From positions 62,001 through 126,000 of the forward strand of contig CAOLHI010004268.1 in the NCBI GenBank assembly GCA_948474755.1: a stretch of DNA of 64,000 bases, written 5' to 3'. A model generated the notes under the pieces. It saw nothing but the letters and a program-made list of their open reading frames with translations. It was not told the origin of the DNA and searched no databases. A program made the position numbers and the translations under genes. The DNA comes from Ctenosaura bakeri. Taxonomy: Eukaryota > Chordata > Lepidosauria > Squamata > Iguanidae. This document shows positions 24,674 to 35,280 of the stretch, piece by piece (positions within the stretch are counted from its first letter, which is position 1; each line of letters opens with the position of its first letter).

Positions 24674-25170
24674 AAGCTATCTGATCTCAGAACCTAACCG
24701 GGGTTGGGCATGCTGTGATTCCAGGTCTGGGCCAGAATGTCAAGTCCCCTCTTCCCTGGTCCTCAGGGGAAGGAGGAGGAATCTCAGGGTTACATGTATG
24801 TGTGTGTATTACTCATTTGTCAGACTTTTTTTTTAAAATTAATGACATACTTTGTAAAACTCTTGTTGATGTTTAATGGATCATGTCTAATGATATCTCC
24901 AGGGGCTGCTCCCTTTGTAACATTACAAAAGGGAGGTCATCTCAAGTCTCAGTTTTTGTCTCCCAAATCTCAGGGCCTAGAATAGTACTGTCATGGCAAT
25001 CCTCATCAGGCTGGTTAATATGTGGAAGGGAGACACCAGGGAATACTGGATACTGTAGGCAATATTCAGATGAAGGCAAGGTCAAAACTCCTCTGAATAA
25101 AACTTGCCAAGAAAACCCTATGATAGCATCACCATAAGCTGGAATCAACTTGAAGGCACACCACCACAGC
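24674..25170 (+). mobile_element. 5S rRNA-derived SINE split by about 300 bp
   Basis: Left part (24674-24708) reads GCTATCTGATCTCAGAACCT then AACCGGGGTTGGGC, matching the middle of 5S rRNA. The match resumes at about 25010 with CTGGTTAATATGTGGAAGGG, AGACACCAGGGAATACTGGA and TACTGTAGGC, the 5S 3' part in register, and is followed by AAAACTTGCCAAGAAAACCC, CACCATAAGCTGGAATCAAC and TTGAAGGCACACCACCAC, a Sauria-type tail. About 300 bp (24709-25009) therefore interrupt the head. The insert includes CTTTGTAACATTACAAAAGGG and shows no clear duplication at its edges. It is the forward-strand partner of the element at 6521-6733. Confidence 0.78.
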
Positions 25171-25211
25171 TGCAACAAAAAATGGAATAATTTTGCCTAG
25201 TAACTAAGTCA

Positions 25212-25425
25212 GAACCTAGCTCATTTCTGCACTACAGTGTTAAAGTGCTGTTATTCCACTATTAACCTGCTATGGAATTCTGGGGTTTGTAGTTTAGGGA
25301 AGGGCACTTTGAATTCTCAGCCAAAGAGTTCTTTGGTCTCTGTAAACTACAAACCCCAGAATTCCACAGGGTGTTGAAAGTGGAATAGCAGCAGTTTAAC
25401 ACTGTAGTGTGGAAATGGCCCTAGG
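25212..25425. mobile_element. Palindromic MITE, family 1, copy b
   Basis: Arms CATTTCTGCACTACAGTG on the left and CACTGTAGTGTGGAAATGG on the right, with inner arms TTCTGGGGTTTGTAGTTTAG and AAACTACAAACCCCAGAAT facing each other. The core GAATTCTCAGCCAAAGAGTT is shared with copies at 36.6 and 52.7 kb. Flanks share CCTAG but are offset by one base, so the target duplication is decayed. Confidence 0.85.
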
Positions 25426-25825
25426 AGGTTTTGGAAATTATCCTGTCTTATGCATGTATAAACTTCCCTCTAGAAGGGAATGGATATTTTTGTCTGATGC
25501 AAAATGTCTACAGTAAATTCTTGGGTATGAGGGAAAAGTTGTGTATGCAACACCACTGTGCATGTAAATCTATAAGCATATGTGGATCCATACGCACATC
25601 TGGTTGTGAATTTAAGTTTCACATTCAAGTGTACATTCAGCTGTACTGTGCTACCCTTCATCATAAGGTCTGTGTAGGATAATCCATGTGTAATCCACAT
25701 GTGGAGATTTATGCTTTGCAGTTCCAGAGTAGGACTTTGGTCTTTGCCTTGCTTGAGCTCTTATGTTAACAGTTAAGTTCTGTTTCTCCTGCAGTATGAT
25801 TGTGTCTATCTCTGTGTTATATGCC
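25426..25825. other. Unassigned DNA
   Basis: No gene; open frames up to 83 codons without features. Confidence 0.4.
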
Positions 25826-26256
25826 TCCTCACCCCGTGCCGCTACTTACCGGGTCTTATGGCTCCCCAGTCTGGTCCAGGCTGCTCCGGAGCAGTGGGTG
25901 CTTGTTGCTCCGCACTGCTCCAGTGTCGAAAATGGCGGCTTCCAGTTGGTCGAGGGTCTTGACCAACTGCTGAAGCTTGCCAGCCTAAAGCCCGCCCCTG
26001 GCAGATCGCAGGCTCACATTGGTGCGAGCCTGCAAATCTGCACAAAGGAGCAGGCTCGCACTCGTGCACTCCGTGCTTTTGAAAAACTGAAAGAAACAGA
26101 TTTTTCAAAAGCACACTGGATGACCACTTGGGGTCATTCCAGAGTGGGCTGAGGTGCAGATCTACATTAAATAGTCTGTACCCAGTCTGCTCCCAGGTGC
26201 AGATGTCCTCCCTGGAGGATGGACTGCACTCTTTCAAATACCCCGTGCGGAAATGG
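25826..26256 (-). mobile_element. MITE family 2, copy B
   Basis: Reverse-strand copy. Its 5' terminus (plus-strand right end) keeps CCCCGTGCGGAAATGGCC, giving the terminal repeat GGCCATTTCCGCACGGGG. The opposite terminus is not recognisable; homology fades at about 25826 (CCCGTGCCGCTACTTACC). Interior blocks ATGACCACTTGGGGTCATTC and GAAAATGGCGGCTTCC match copies A, C and D. A 131-codon reverse open frame (26237-25842) spans it but has no known domain. Confidence 0.75.
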
Positions 26257-28274
26257 CCTTAATGTCTAAGTGATGTTCTTTTTTCCAAGCCTGAGTCATC
26301 TGGAAGCTCTTGCTAACAATATATAGACAAAGACTTCAAACAAACATACACTGTGGTAAAAAATGCAAAAGATTTTTGGCAAAAATGAATACTTATGTTC
26401 ATTGAAGTGGCAGCAGGAATTTCCTTCTTTCCTTCCCTTTAAAAATAACACTTAAAATACATGTGGGGGGTGGAGGAAAGCAGGGAGAGAGGGAAAGATA
26501 ATCTTCTCACAAGGACCCCTACAAATCTGATACTAACACTGGAGTGATGCATAACTATTTGTATTTTTTTATGTGCTGCCTTGTCTGTATAAAGTGACAC
26601 TCAAGCTATCTGCATTCACTCTTGTTTCTGATATTCATGCAGAAATAATGCTTAGGAACAAGGGAGAATTTTGACTCAGCTTCATGTTTGATCCGCTTAC
26701 ACATATCAATACTTGCATTGTTTTAATTGTAATTTTAAGATCTCAATGAGAAATCTGATGTATTGCTAGATATAAAAATGACTCATGCCCACAGGATTGT
26801 GCATGCAGGATCAAATGTGTCTCACACAATTACTCAAAGTTAGAGAATATAAGGGTAAATTAGAATAAAATAGGAGAATTTAAACCAAAGATGTCTTTCT
26901 TATGTTATGGGGTCTTTTTTGATCCCCAAAACTCTGAATATCCCCTCAATAAAGTAACTGTTCATATCCAACAAACTAGGACAAACTTGGATACTCGATG
27001 TTTGTTTCACTGTATCAGGGTTACTGTTCATAGCTGTAAATTTAGAAGTAGAAGCTGGCATTCTGTTAATTAGTTGCAGTGTTATAAATTAGACTAAGGA
27101 CATTGTAGCTGCTTCATATTCTCTTTTGCAATCATAGTACTATGGCAAATGACTGCAAATGACCTTGAACCCATCTTAAATTCAGTCAGATATACAGAGT
27201 GACAGAAGTCTATGCTGCTGCTGGGTGCAGTGTTACAAGATGACATGACCAGCCTCCTCCTGCTGATAAGTGACACTGTGAGAAGCAGAAGCTTGGACTT
27301 CCACAGGGACGTGTTGCAACTTAGTACTGATTGATGGAAGGAGGAGGTGATCCTGTCATCCTGTAGCATTATGCTTGAGAGCAACACAGACCTCCATCAC
27401 TCCAGCAGGCTAATGGGATTTTAAGGGGGGATTCAGGGACTGGATGGTGACTTAAAGCATAGCTACAGCACCATAGCTACATGTCTGATGCAGAATCTCA
27501 GCTATTGTTTATAATTGTACAGGTGGCAATGCTGTAGAGTAGAATACGCCTATATTGTAGGTCTTCTCTTTCTGTTTTCAGCAACACAAAGGAAAATGAG
27601 GGAACTAAATGAGGGATCTAAAATGTCCCATTGTGGTGCAAAAGGATAGAGCAAGCCATTCTGAATCACATTTATCAGAGAAGAGAAAGATGGCATGGAA
27701 TGGAAGAAAACAAGTGTAAGGAGAAATGGAATTGAGCACTCTTTAGGAAAATTTGTCTTGCTAACTACGACAGTGAAGAACAGTCTACATGTCAATAATT
27801 TATGGCAGCCAAGACATACAACCTTCTTCTACTCCTTCTTAGGGATGTATTTTATAGTTAAATATATTATTCTATAAAATATTTATAATATTTCCCATAA
27901 GGGTCTCAAAAATATTTTATAGCACTATAATGTAAATAGAGAATGAAACAGATCAATTCTGTTGCTTTAGCACTAGACTGTGAGATACTTCAGAAATTCT
28001 GTTGGTTGGATTGCTTCTATTTCTCTGCTCTTTCATTTTCTTTATTATTTTGTGCATACTTTCACTAATATCATGGGAGCAAACAAGTAAAGGGGAAAGA
28101 TAGTCAATCAGATGTCTTTTTTTTTTTTTTGGCCCTGATTATCAGATCACATTGGAAGTCGTATTGTGCCAAGAGAAAAAAATCATTATGACAATCTAGT
28201 TCTGCTCCATCACAAAAGTGAAAGAAAAAAAGTTTTTAAAATGCTTCATGTGTATCTCAGTGGTATCTTTACAG
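26257..28274. other. Unassigned intergenic DNA
   Basis: AT-rich, no recognisable repeat or gene. A T-tract lies at 28117-28131. Confidence 0.45.
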
Positions 28275-28400
28275 TGGTTTGAGAGAGACACTTTTGAGTA
28301 CTTAATCTGGCTAGACAGCCAAGTGCGCTCCCTGCTCAAAAAACTAGAAAAATTTATGATGCAGGCAAACTCCAAGCTCAAAGAAGATATCCACAGGTAG
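28275..28400 (+). CDS. Candidate (terminal?) exon of an unrecognised gene
   Basis: A 3' splice-site-like sequence GGTATCTTTACAG ends at 28274. From there one frame is open, and the other two close quickly. It translates to WFERDTFEYLIWLDSQ then VRSLLKKLEKFMMQAN and SKLKEDIHR before a TAG at 28398-28400. Codon choice (GTG CGC TCC CTG CTC) is GC3-richer than the AT-rich surroundings, and the peptide is amphipathic and helix-like. The junction CACAG/GTAG at 28396 could be a weak donor, giving a 122-bp internal exon. Alternatively the stop is real and AATAAA at 28577-28582 serves as poly(A) signal. I do not recognise the protein. It may equally be chance. Confidence 0.25.
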   Translation, partial: WFERDTFEYLIWLDSQVRSLLKKLEKFMMQANSKLKEDIHR

Positions 28401-28893
28401 AAAATTCAAACTTCACAGAGCTTGGTGCAACCCCATAGACTTCAGCAAGCTCATGTAAAATTTCATGATGAAATTTGTTCCCTTGTTAGCTTTACTTTCA
28501 TTCTTTATGTTACACCTTGCTGTTGATAATGTTGTGCCTACAAAGACATCACATAAAAAAGTTGTATAGAGAGAAAAATAAAGCTGTTTGCCTTGTCTAC
28601 AGTAGATTGTCATTCTGTTTCTATAACACACAGCCTGGAACATGGAGAGTATTTCAGGAAATGCTTAATATATTTCCGGCATCATAGCCTGCCAGCTGTA
28701 ATTGACTACTGTGGGGAGGGAATAGAAAAATTGCCTGAAACACAGTACCTAGGGACTGGATGCATTAAGGGACTTATAACTATCTGGATGTGCTCCTGGA
28801 AATGCCTGCATCTGATGCTAGCTCATAGAAGCAACAGTGAATATAAGAGCATAAAAAAGGGCACCGTTGAATAAGGCTAACCATCTGCCTTCG
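28401..28893. other. Unassigned DNA
   Basis: No recognisable feature apart from an AATAAA hexamer at 28577, which could belong to the candidate exon upstream. Confidence 0.35.
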
Positions 28894-29015
28894 ACAAGGT
28901 TGGACAACATGTGGCCCTCCCAATGATGTTGGATCTAAACTCCTATAAATCCTCACTGTTAGCTATGAACAATATCAGGGATCATGGAAGTGGCAACCCA
29001 GCCATTTCAGGAAAA
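28894..29015. repeat. Foldback dispersed repeat, family 3, copy at 28.9 kb
   Basis: CAACATGTGGCCCTCCCAAT and GATGTTGGATCTAAACTCCT match the left arm of the 18.2-kb copy, with AATATCAGGGATCATGG as the decayed middle. Confidence 0.5.
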
Positions 29016-29618
29016 CTATATGTTCTCCATCCTAGATTTAAGCCATCCATTCTTCCCATAGAGACCTGTTATATGATTCCAGCAAGCCTGCAAACAGAGA
29101 TTAAATAAAACAACTGTTTTCTACAGTTTGATGAGCTCTACAAAGCTGTATTGGTTCTGAAGATGGAGGTCCAACTGAGCCTTCATAATCATTCCATCTT
29201 CCATAAATTCTTCTTTAAAGTCTTCTATGACACTGGTTTCTACTACATTCTGTGTCAGTGAGGAGTATGTTGATTAGGCCTTATGGGATGACCTCTTTCT
29301 TTTATGTGTGTCCTGACTCTACTAACAATTGATTTTCTTGGTTAACCACAAGGGAAAAGAAGTCAACAAATTCTTCCTAATCATTTCCTCACACTGCACT
29401 CGTTTACAACATTGTACATTGTTATCTGGTCCCTACTTAAGAAAAAAAAAGCTGTAAATGTGTTAGTAGTTCCTTGTAAGCAAAGCCCTTCAGCCCCCTA
29501 TTTTAGTTTGGTTGTTTGTTTATACTGTCCCAGTTTTATGATACTCATTTCATTTAATCTGTGGAGACACTATCAGTGTGCACTACGTGTGCCTATCAGT
29601 CTACCAGGAAATCACATT
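29016..29618. other. Unassigned DNA
   Basis: No gene or repeat recognised. Confidence 0.4.
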
Positions 29619-29621
29619 ACC

Positions 29622-29650
<29 letters not shown>
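29619..29650. repeat. (CTTG)n microsatellite
   Basis: About seven CTTG units in tandem. Confidence 0.9.
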
Positions 29651-29652
<2 letters not shown>

Positions 29653-29655
29653 AGC

Positions 29656-29834
29656 TACTTGGGCCATTTCCGCATGACACTCTTATAGTGCAATGATTCC
29701 ACTTTCCACTTTCAACCTTCTATGGAATCCTGGGGTTTGCAGGCCCCTCCTGGAACTGCAAACCCCAGGATTCCATAGGAGGTTGAAAGTGGAATCATTG
29801 CATTATAAGAGTGTTGTACGGAAATGTTCTTGGA
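29656..29834. mobile_element. Palindromic MITE, family 1, copy c
   Basis: Shortest and most nearly perfect palindrome of the family. The left arm GCCATTTCCGCATGACACTC faces right arm GAGTGTTGTACGGAAATG; AAGTGGAATCATTGCA faces TGCAATGATTCCACTT; TATGGAATCCTGGGGTTTGC faces GCAAACCCCAGGATTCCATA, with only about 15 bp (AGGCCCCTCCTGGAACT) at the centre. Flanks TACTTGGG and TTCTTGGA agree at 6 of 8 positions. It lacks the GAATTCTC core of the longer copies. Confidence 0.88.
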
Positions 29835-29997
29835 CCCAGTTCATTGTTCACTCCCATTTGGAGCTCCTTGAAGTCTACTTCCTAGCTCACTGGGATCTAT
29901 GTGGGTGTGGAAACCAAAGAAGGAAAGGAAACATAGATACTTATTTGCCAAGTGCTAATTTATCATTGTGTATCTGTAGCAATTTTCTAGAAAGATA

Positions 29998-30130
29998 ATC
30001 ATGCTAGTCTCTCACAAAAGAAACAATGAAAAATCTAGTGGCATCTTAAAGATTAACACATTTCATTTCACATTAGAAGTCCTACACTGCAGCCTAATTC
30101 ATCAGGCACATGACTACAAAATAAATACAA
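29998..30130. repeat. Amniote dispersed repeat fragment
   Basis: TGCTAGTCTCTCACAAAAG, TCTAGTGGCATCTTAAAGA, TTAACACATTTCATTT and CCTAATTCATCAGGCACATG match, in order, a repeat often seen in reptile DNA (a 'GTGGCACCTTAGAGACTAAC ... CTTCATCAGATGCATG' type). I recognise the pattern but cannot name the family surely. Confidence 0.5.
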
Positions 30131-30254
30131 ACCAGTTGTCTAAACTGGCCCAAAAATTCAAAATACTATGCAGTAAGAAAACTAATCTCCCCTGAGTATC
30201 ATGGCTGTTTGTATCATCCCACCAAATAGTAAAGCAATCTTTACTTCTGGCTGT

Positions 30255-30410
30255 TTGTTTTTGTATGCCTTCAAGTTGTTTCTTACTTATGGTGACCCTA
30301 AAACAAAACTATTAAGGGGTTTGCTTGGCAAGATTTTCTCAGAGAGGGTTTGTCTTTGCCTTCTTCTGACTCTGAGAGACTGTGACTTCTCCAAGGTCAC
30401 CCAGTAAATT
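30255..30410 (-). mobile_element. Sauria-type SINE, 5'-truncated
   Basis: Reverse strand. The tail end at 30260 reads (plus) GTATGCCTTCAAGTTGTTTC then TTACTTATGGTGACCCTAA, followed by TTTGCTTGGCAAGATTTTC and CCAAGGTCACCCAGTAAATT. The tRNA-like head is missing. Confidence 0.8.
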
Positions 30411-31318
30411 CTAATTCGTGGAGAGAGGACAGAAGTGGTGAGGGTTTGATGTTGGTGACACCAACAGAGAGAAAAGTAGTGATCCCAGGAATCGACATAA
30501 GGATTTTGTTTTGTTTTGTTGTTTGAGACAGCATCTGGTTTTTAGACCTTGACAACGAGGCACTATGGCTTGTACCCACTTTTCAGCCTGCATTAGAAAC
30601 AAATACTTTCTTAGGAAACAATCATGTTTCATCAGAAAAGGTCTGTGGTAAAATGTTTATCTGAACTCACCCACAGATGGATAAGCATTTAAAAAAACAA
30701 AAACAAAACAGCCATAAAGATATATTTTAGATTCATAATGTCATAGGTGTTTGATTCAAAAGACAAAGTCTACAGTGCATATGTGTGTATGCATGTGTGT
30801 GTGTGTGTGTGTATACATATATACATACACAGAGAGAATGAGAGAGAAAGAGAGAGAGAGAGTGCACTCAATTGTTCATGATTTGATTATCATAGTAATA
30901 CTGAATTTTCAGGACCTCTACTTCTTTTACAGCACCAAAAATATGTTTAGCTCTCTGGAATATGTATTATTTTAATCATGTTATGGGGGAAGGGTGCAGT
31001 AAGGAAGGAAAATTGTCATCAGGCTTTAGACTAGATTTTCATCTGACGTGAGTGGAAGCCCAGGCCTGGTTACAACCGTGTCTATATGGAATCAAGATGA
31101 GAATTCTTCAGGAGTGAAGAATCTGAAAATTCATTTCCAATGCTACCTTTGAGAGAATTTAATTTGCAACAGAATAAAAGCCTTCCTTGATTTTTTTTTT
31201 CTAATATGCTGATCTGCAGGCATTTAAAAAATAGATTATTGGATGACAGCAGTCTAGCAGTCCCTCCATCAAGGACACCTTGCAGAGGTATCCCAGGACA
31301 CCTTGCAGAGAAGTTATG
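30411..31318. other. Unassigned DNA with a (GT)n/(GA)n tract
   Basis: (GT)n with interruptions at 30782-30812, then ATAC words and (GA)n at 30831-30862. Nothing else recognised. Confidence 0.45.
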
Positions 31319-31532
31319 ATGGAGATTGTTGTTGTTATGTGCCTTCAAGTCATTCTTGACTTATGGTGACCCTAAGCTGAACCTATCATGGGGTTTGTTG
31401 GGACTGAGAGTGTTTGATGTGCACAAGGTCACCCAATGGGTTTCCATGGCTGAGTAGGAAATCGAACCCTGGTCTCCAGGGTCGCAGTCCAATGCTCAAA
31501 CCACTGCACCACTCTGGCTCCACAATGGAGAT
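31319..31532 (-). mobile_element. Sauria-type SINE with 8-bp TSD
   Basis: Reverse strand. Begins (plus) TTGTTGTTATGTGCCTTCAA, then GACTTATGGTGACCCTAAG, AAGGTCACCCAATGGGTTTC, a B-box complement GAAATCGAACCC, and ends CACTGCACCACTCTGGCTCC, the complement of the tRNA-like head. Flanked by ATGGAGAT at 31319-31326 and 31525-31532. The central part is shortened (about 25 bp missing after TTTGTTGGGAC). Confidence 0.88.
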
Positions 31533-31782
31533 AAATGTCTGCTAATAATCGGTGGTATATTGCTTCCAAATCCTCCTAAGGTTCCTAGATACCAGGGTCC
31601 TATTCTCTGATCCTCATAGTGAAGAGTTTGGAGAACTACCTTGAAAAGTGTGCATGCACTTTTATATATTTTCTCATTTGTTAGGTTTGGTCTTAAATAA
31701 TAACATTAAAAAAAACAATTATAATTTCTCATTTGTTAGACCTGAATCATCATCATCATCATAGTATAATCTATGAAACTGC
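31533..31782. other. Unassigned DNA
   Basis: Contains a short (ATC)n run at 31748-31762 and repeated TTTCTCATTTGTTAG words at about 31669 and 31726. No gene. Confidence 0.4.
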
Positions 31783-32005
31783 TATTGTTGTGTGACTTCA
31801 AGTTATTTCTGACTTATGGCAACCCTAAGACAAACTTATCATGGGGTTTTCTTAACAGGATTATTTCAGAGGAGGTTTGCCTTTGCCTTCCTCTGAGGAT
31901 GAGAGTTGCCAAAGGTCACCTAGTGAGTTCCATAGCTGAGTGGAGATTTGAACCATGCTCTCCACGGTCAAACTCCAATGCTCAAACTACTATACCACAC
32001 TGTAC
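31783..32005 (-). mobile_element. Sauria-type SINE
   Basis: Reverse strand, nearly full length. Plus-strand blocks TGTTGTGTGACTTCAAGTTA, GACTTATGGCAACCCTAAG, GAGGAGGTTTGCCTTTGCCT, AAAGGTCACCTAGTGAGTTC and CAAACTACTATACCACACTG run tail to head. No clean target duplication. Confidence 0.85.
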
Positions 32006-32180
32006 AACTGTGGTTGATGCTCAGTTTGCTTAATCCTTTATGGCATCATTAGGGGATGCTCTATGTTAATGTAACTCTTCTAGCATTACCAGGGCCCTCC
32101 CCCTGAGACATTACAAGGGATTGTCCTTAAGTTTTAGGTTTGGCAACTCTGTCCACCATAGAACATTGGTCTCACTGGTA
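32006..32180. other. Spacer between SINE and CR1 LINE
   Basis: A block CCAGGGCCCTCCCCCTGAGA-CATTACAAGGGA resembles part of the insert in the 5S-derived SINE near 24900-24930, so it may be another dispersed repeat. Confidence 0.35.
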
Positions 32181-34035
32181 GAATCCTAGAATCATAAAGC
32201 TGGAAGAGACCACAAGGACCATCCAGTCCAACCCCTTGCTATGCAGGAATACACATCAAAACATTCACAATAAATGGCCATCCAGCCTCTGCCCAAAAAC
32301 CTCCAAAGAAGGAGGAGTGTGAAGGAGATTCCTTCACACTCAGAGGCAGTATATTCCACTTCCACTCTGGAGCAGCGGAAAACAAGCCCACTCCCTCCTT
32401 GACATGACATCCTTTCAAATATTTAAACATAGTTAACATGTCCCCTCTTAACCTTCTCTTCTGCAGACTAAACATCCCCAGCTCCCTAAGCCATTTGTCA
32501 TAGCGCATGGCTTCCATACCTTTCACCATTTTGGTCATTCCAGCTTGTCGATATCCTTCTTGAATTCAGGTGCCAGAACTGAACACAGTATTCCAAATGA
32601 GATCTAGCTAAAGCAGAATAAAGTGGTACCATTACCTCCCTTGGTCTAGACACCATACTCCTATTGATGCAACCAAGAATTGTGTTGACTTTCTTGGATG
32701 CTGCATCACATTGCTGACTCATGTGCATCCTGTGATCTACCAAGACTCCTAGACCCCTTTCACATGTACTGCTATCCAGCCACGTGTCCCCCATCCTATA
32801 TTTGTGTATTCTGTTTTTTTCTGACCAAGTGTAGGACCTTACATTTCTCTCTGTTGAAATTAATTTTGTTAGCTTTGGCCCAGCCCTCCAATCTGTCAAG
32901 GTCATTTTGAAATTTAATCCTGTCCTCTGGGGTATTAGCAACCCCTCCTAATTTGGTATCATCTGCAAATTTGATCAGCGTGCCCTCTACTCCTTCATCC
33001 AAGTCATTGATGAAGATGTTGAATAGCACTGGGCCCAGGACAGAACCCTGCAGCACCCCAGTAGCCACTTCTCTCCAGGATGAAAAGCAGCAATTAGCGA
33101 GCACCCTCTGGGTTCGTTCAGTCAACCAATTACAAATCCGTGTAACAGTAGCCCTGCACAACCCACATTTTACTAGCTTCTTTGCAAGAATGTCATGAGG
33201 AACTTTGTCGAAGGCCTTACTGAAATCAGGATATGCTACATCTATGGCATTCTCTTCATCTATCAAGCTTGTAACCCTGTCATAAAAAGAGATAAGATTA
33301 GTCTGGCATGACTTATTTCTGAGAAATCCATGTTGACTTTTAGTGATTACAGCATTGCTTTCTAAGTAATTACAAACTGACTGTTTAATGATGTGCTCTA
33401 GGATCTTTCCTAGTATTGATGCCAGACTGACAAGGCAATAATTATTTACGTCCTCTTTTTTCCCTTCTTGAAGATGGGGATGACATTTCCCCTCTTCCAG
33501 TCTGTTGGGACTTCTCCTGTTCTCCAAGAGTTCTCAAAGATTATTGTGAGCAGTTCAGAAATGACTCCTGCAAGTTCTTTTAATATCCTTGGATGTCATT
33601 TGTCTGGTCCTGGAGACTTGAATTCATCTAGTTTAGCCAGGTATTCCTGTACTACCTCTCTGCCTATTCTGTGCTGCATTCCCCCCCTTCCATACCTGTT
33701 CCCCACCCCCCAGGTTGAATACTTCTATCCTTTTGGGAGAAAACTGAGGCAAAGAAGGTGAGGAGTGGTTCTGCCTTCTCTCTTCCCCCTGTTAGTAATT
33801 GACCATCTTCTTCACGCAGTGACCCTATCATTTCCTTGTTTTTCCTTTTGCTATAGACCTGTCTTAAAAAGCCTTTTTATTGTTTTTAATTTCTCTGGCA
33901 AGCATGAGTTTATTCTGCACTTTAGCTTTTCTGACCTTCTCCCTACATATCTTGGCTATTTGCTTGAATTCTTCTTTTGTGGTTTCACCACTCTTGCATT
34001 TCTGTACATGTTTCTTTTAACACTTATGCATGTCT
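32181..34035 (-). mobile_element. CR1 LINE, 5'-truncated
   Basis: About 1.85 kb on the reverse strand, from an ORF2 part between endonuclease and reverse transcriptase (GETTKEEFKQIAKICREK near 34000) through the RT domain to the 3' UTR. The 3' end at 32181 reads, on the minus strand, GGTCTCTTCCAGCTTTATGA then TTCTAGGATTC, the usual CR1 terminus with a short ATTCT-type repeat and no poly(A). 5' truncation is normal for CR1. Frameshifts and stops disrupt ORF2 (see the RT entry), so the copy is dead. CR1 is the main LINE of sauropsids. Confidence 0.93.
32239..33527 (-). pseudogene. CR1 ORF2 reverse transcriptase, frameshifted
   Basis: Three overlapping reverse-strand frames together cover the RT core and C-terminal part of CR1 ORF2. 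Frame 1 (33527-32796, 243 aa) has VLQGSVLGPVLFNIFINDL and the catalytic box FADDTKLGG (the F/YADD motif of non-LTR reverse transcriptases), preceded by the palm segment AYPDFSKAFDKVPHDI. Frame 2 (32941-32498) carries GDTWLDSSTCERGLGVLVDH and SALARSHLEYCVQFW. Frame 3 (32538-32239) carries RRLRGDMLTMFKYLKGC. The frame changes lie near 32850 and 32540. A stop interrupts between 33527 and the upstream part at about 34000. Not functional. Confidence 0.92.
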
Positions 34036-34424
34036 AAATACTCATCTGGCACTGTCTAGGAAAAGGGAGAGAAGAAGCCACATCGAACACCACTCCGTTC
34101 CCTCCCTATGTGGAGGTAGACCATGTTCTGTATTTCTAAGTCTTTTTCTTAAATCAATATAATCCTCCCTGCTACTTATAACAGTGATTTTAGACAAAAC
34201 AAAACAAAAAATGAAATGAAATGAATAGAAACAATAGTCATATAGCAGAAATAACCAGTAAAAAAGGAGTTAACATACATTTGTTCATGGGATATACATA
34301 AAAGACTAGTAAATGATCTTCACCTTTATCCAATGATTTAGTGAGAGTGTTGTTTGCTTACTTATTTGCTTTTGTGTACCTAAACAGAATGCACTGTTAA
34401 ACTTGGGGGGTCAAATGGCAGAGT
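34036..34424. other. Unassigned DNA
   Basis: No gene. Short A-rich AAACAAAACAAAAAATGAAA words at 34194-34225. Confidence 0.4.
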
Positions 34425-34545
34425 AGCAAATTGTCAATTGTAGAAGTAAACAAATAATTGTAGCTTGTGCTAATTAAATTATAGAAATGCAGGGTCAATA
34501 TGTGGCTGCAGCTATTAGTGACAAAGGCATTTTTTGTTCAGTCAG
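34425..34545. promoter_or_regulatory. Candidate conserved noncoding element (unproven)
   Basis: Non-repeat stretch packed with transcription-factor-like words: TTGTCAATTG, the forkhead-like GTAAACAAATAATTG, and GCTAATTAAATTA. A candidate enhancer only; no conservation data. Confidence 0.22.
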
Positions 34546-35280
34546 CAGGGATGTGTCAAGATATCATGCAGTGAAAAGTTAAAGGTGAAGAATTGTGGGG
34601 AATTATGAGAGATTTTATAGCTCTTTGCTGTTTCCAACAGCTCTCCAATGCTGGAGACTGCAAATTTTTGAAATAATTTTCCCCTTGGAAAAATACAACA
34701 GACCAATCTGTGGCCTTATGGAGCAAATGAAGGAGCACGTTATATACTGTTCTTTTCTTTTCCTTTTTCTAGTCTTCTTAAACCTGAAAGTGCATCTACA
34801 AAGTGACATTTGTGCTTAATGATCTGAGGATTAAATTATTTGGAAAAAAGTTGTTTAACTCACTTAATAGCAGTCTGCTCAATTGCACAATGACATGCTG
34901 AGAACTGGGATTCACCCTCTCCCTAGCATCATGATAATATAATACAGCACCCAGTAGACAGTAAAATACCTCTTGCTGTGACAAGTTATTGATCTTGCTT
35001 TCCTTCAAGACCCTTACAAGGCAGGCTGTAGCTTCCTGAAATATACAACTACAACAGTGCATCCTGAGGGCTAGGAGCTAACAAGAAATTTTACTCTCTA
35101 ACTTCAAAAACAGAAATAATAATCTAAAGGTATACTACACATATGCTGTGTACATTTCATTTTTTTCTCTGGTATCTTCTCTTCTTATCTTTGTACACAC
35201 TTAAAGACTTTATATTTTTTTTAAAAGTGACTGTGCATTTCTGTGTACATGTGTGTGTGTGTTTAAAAAACAAAACAAAA
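34546..35280. other. Unassigned DNA
   Basis: No recognisable feature. Ends in a short (TG)n at 35250-35262 and A-rich sequence. Confidence 0.4.

Noticed and set aside
24674..25060. Genuine 5S rRNA gene
   Set aside because: Diverged, split by about 300 bp and followed by a SINE tail; it lacks the 5S start. It is a retroposon head.
25763..26152. 129/131-codon frames as a possible gene at 25.8-26.2 kb
   Set aside because: They lie wholly in MITE family 2 copy B, and equivalents occur in other copies, so they belong to the repeat, not to a host gene.
32698..33198. Forward-strand frames in the CR1 region
   Set aside because: They are antisense shadows of the CR1 reverse transcriptase.
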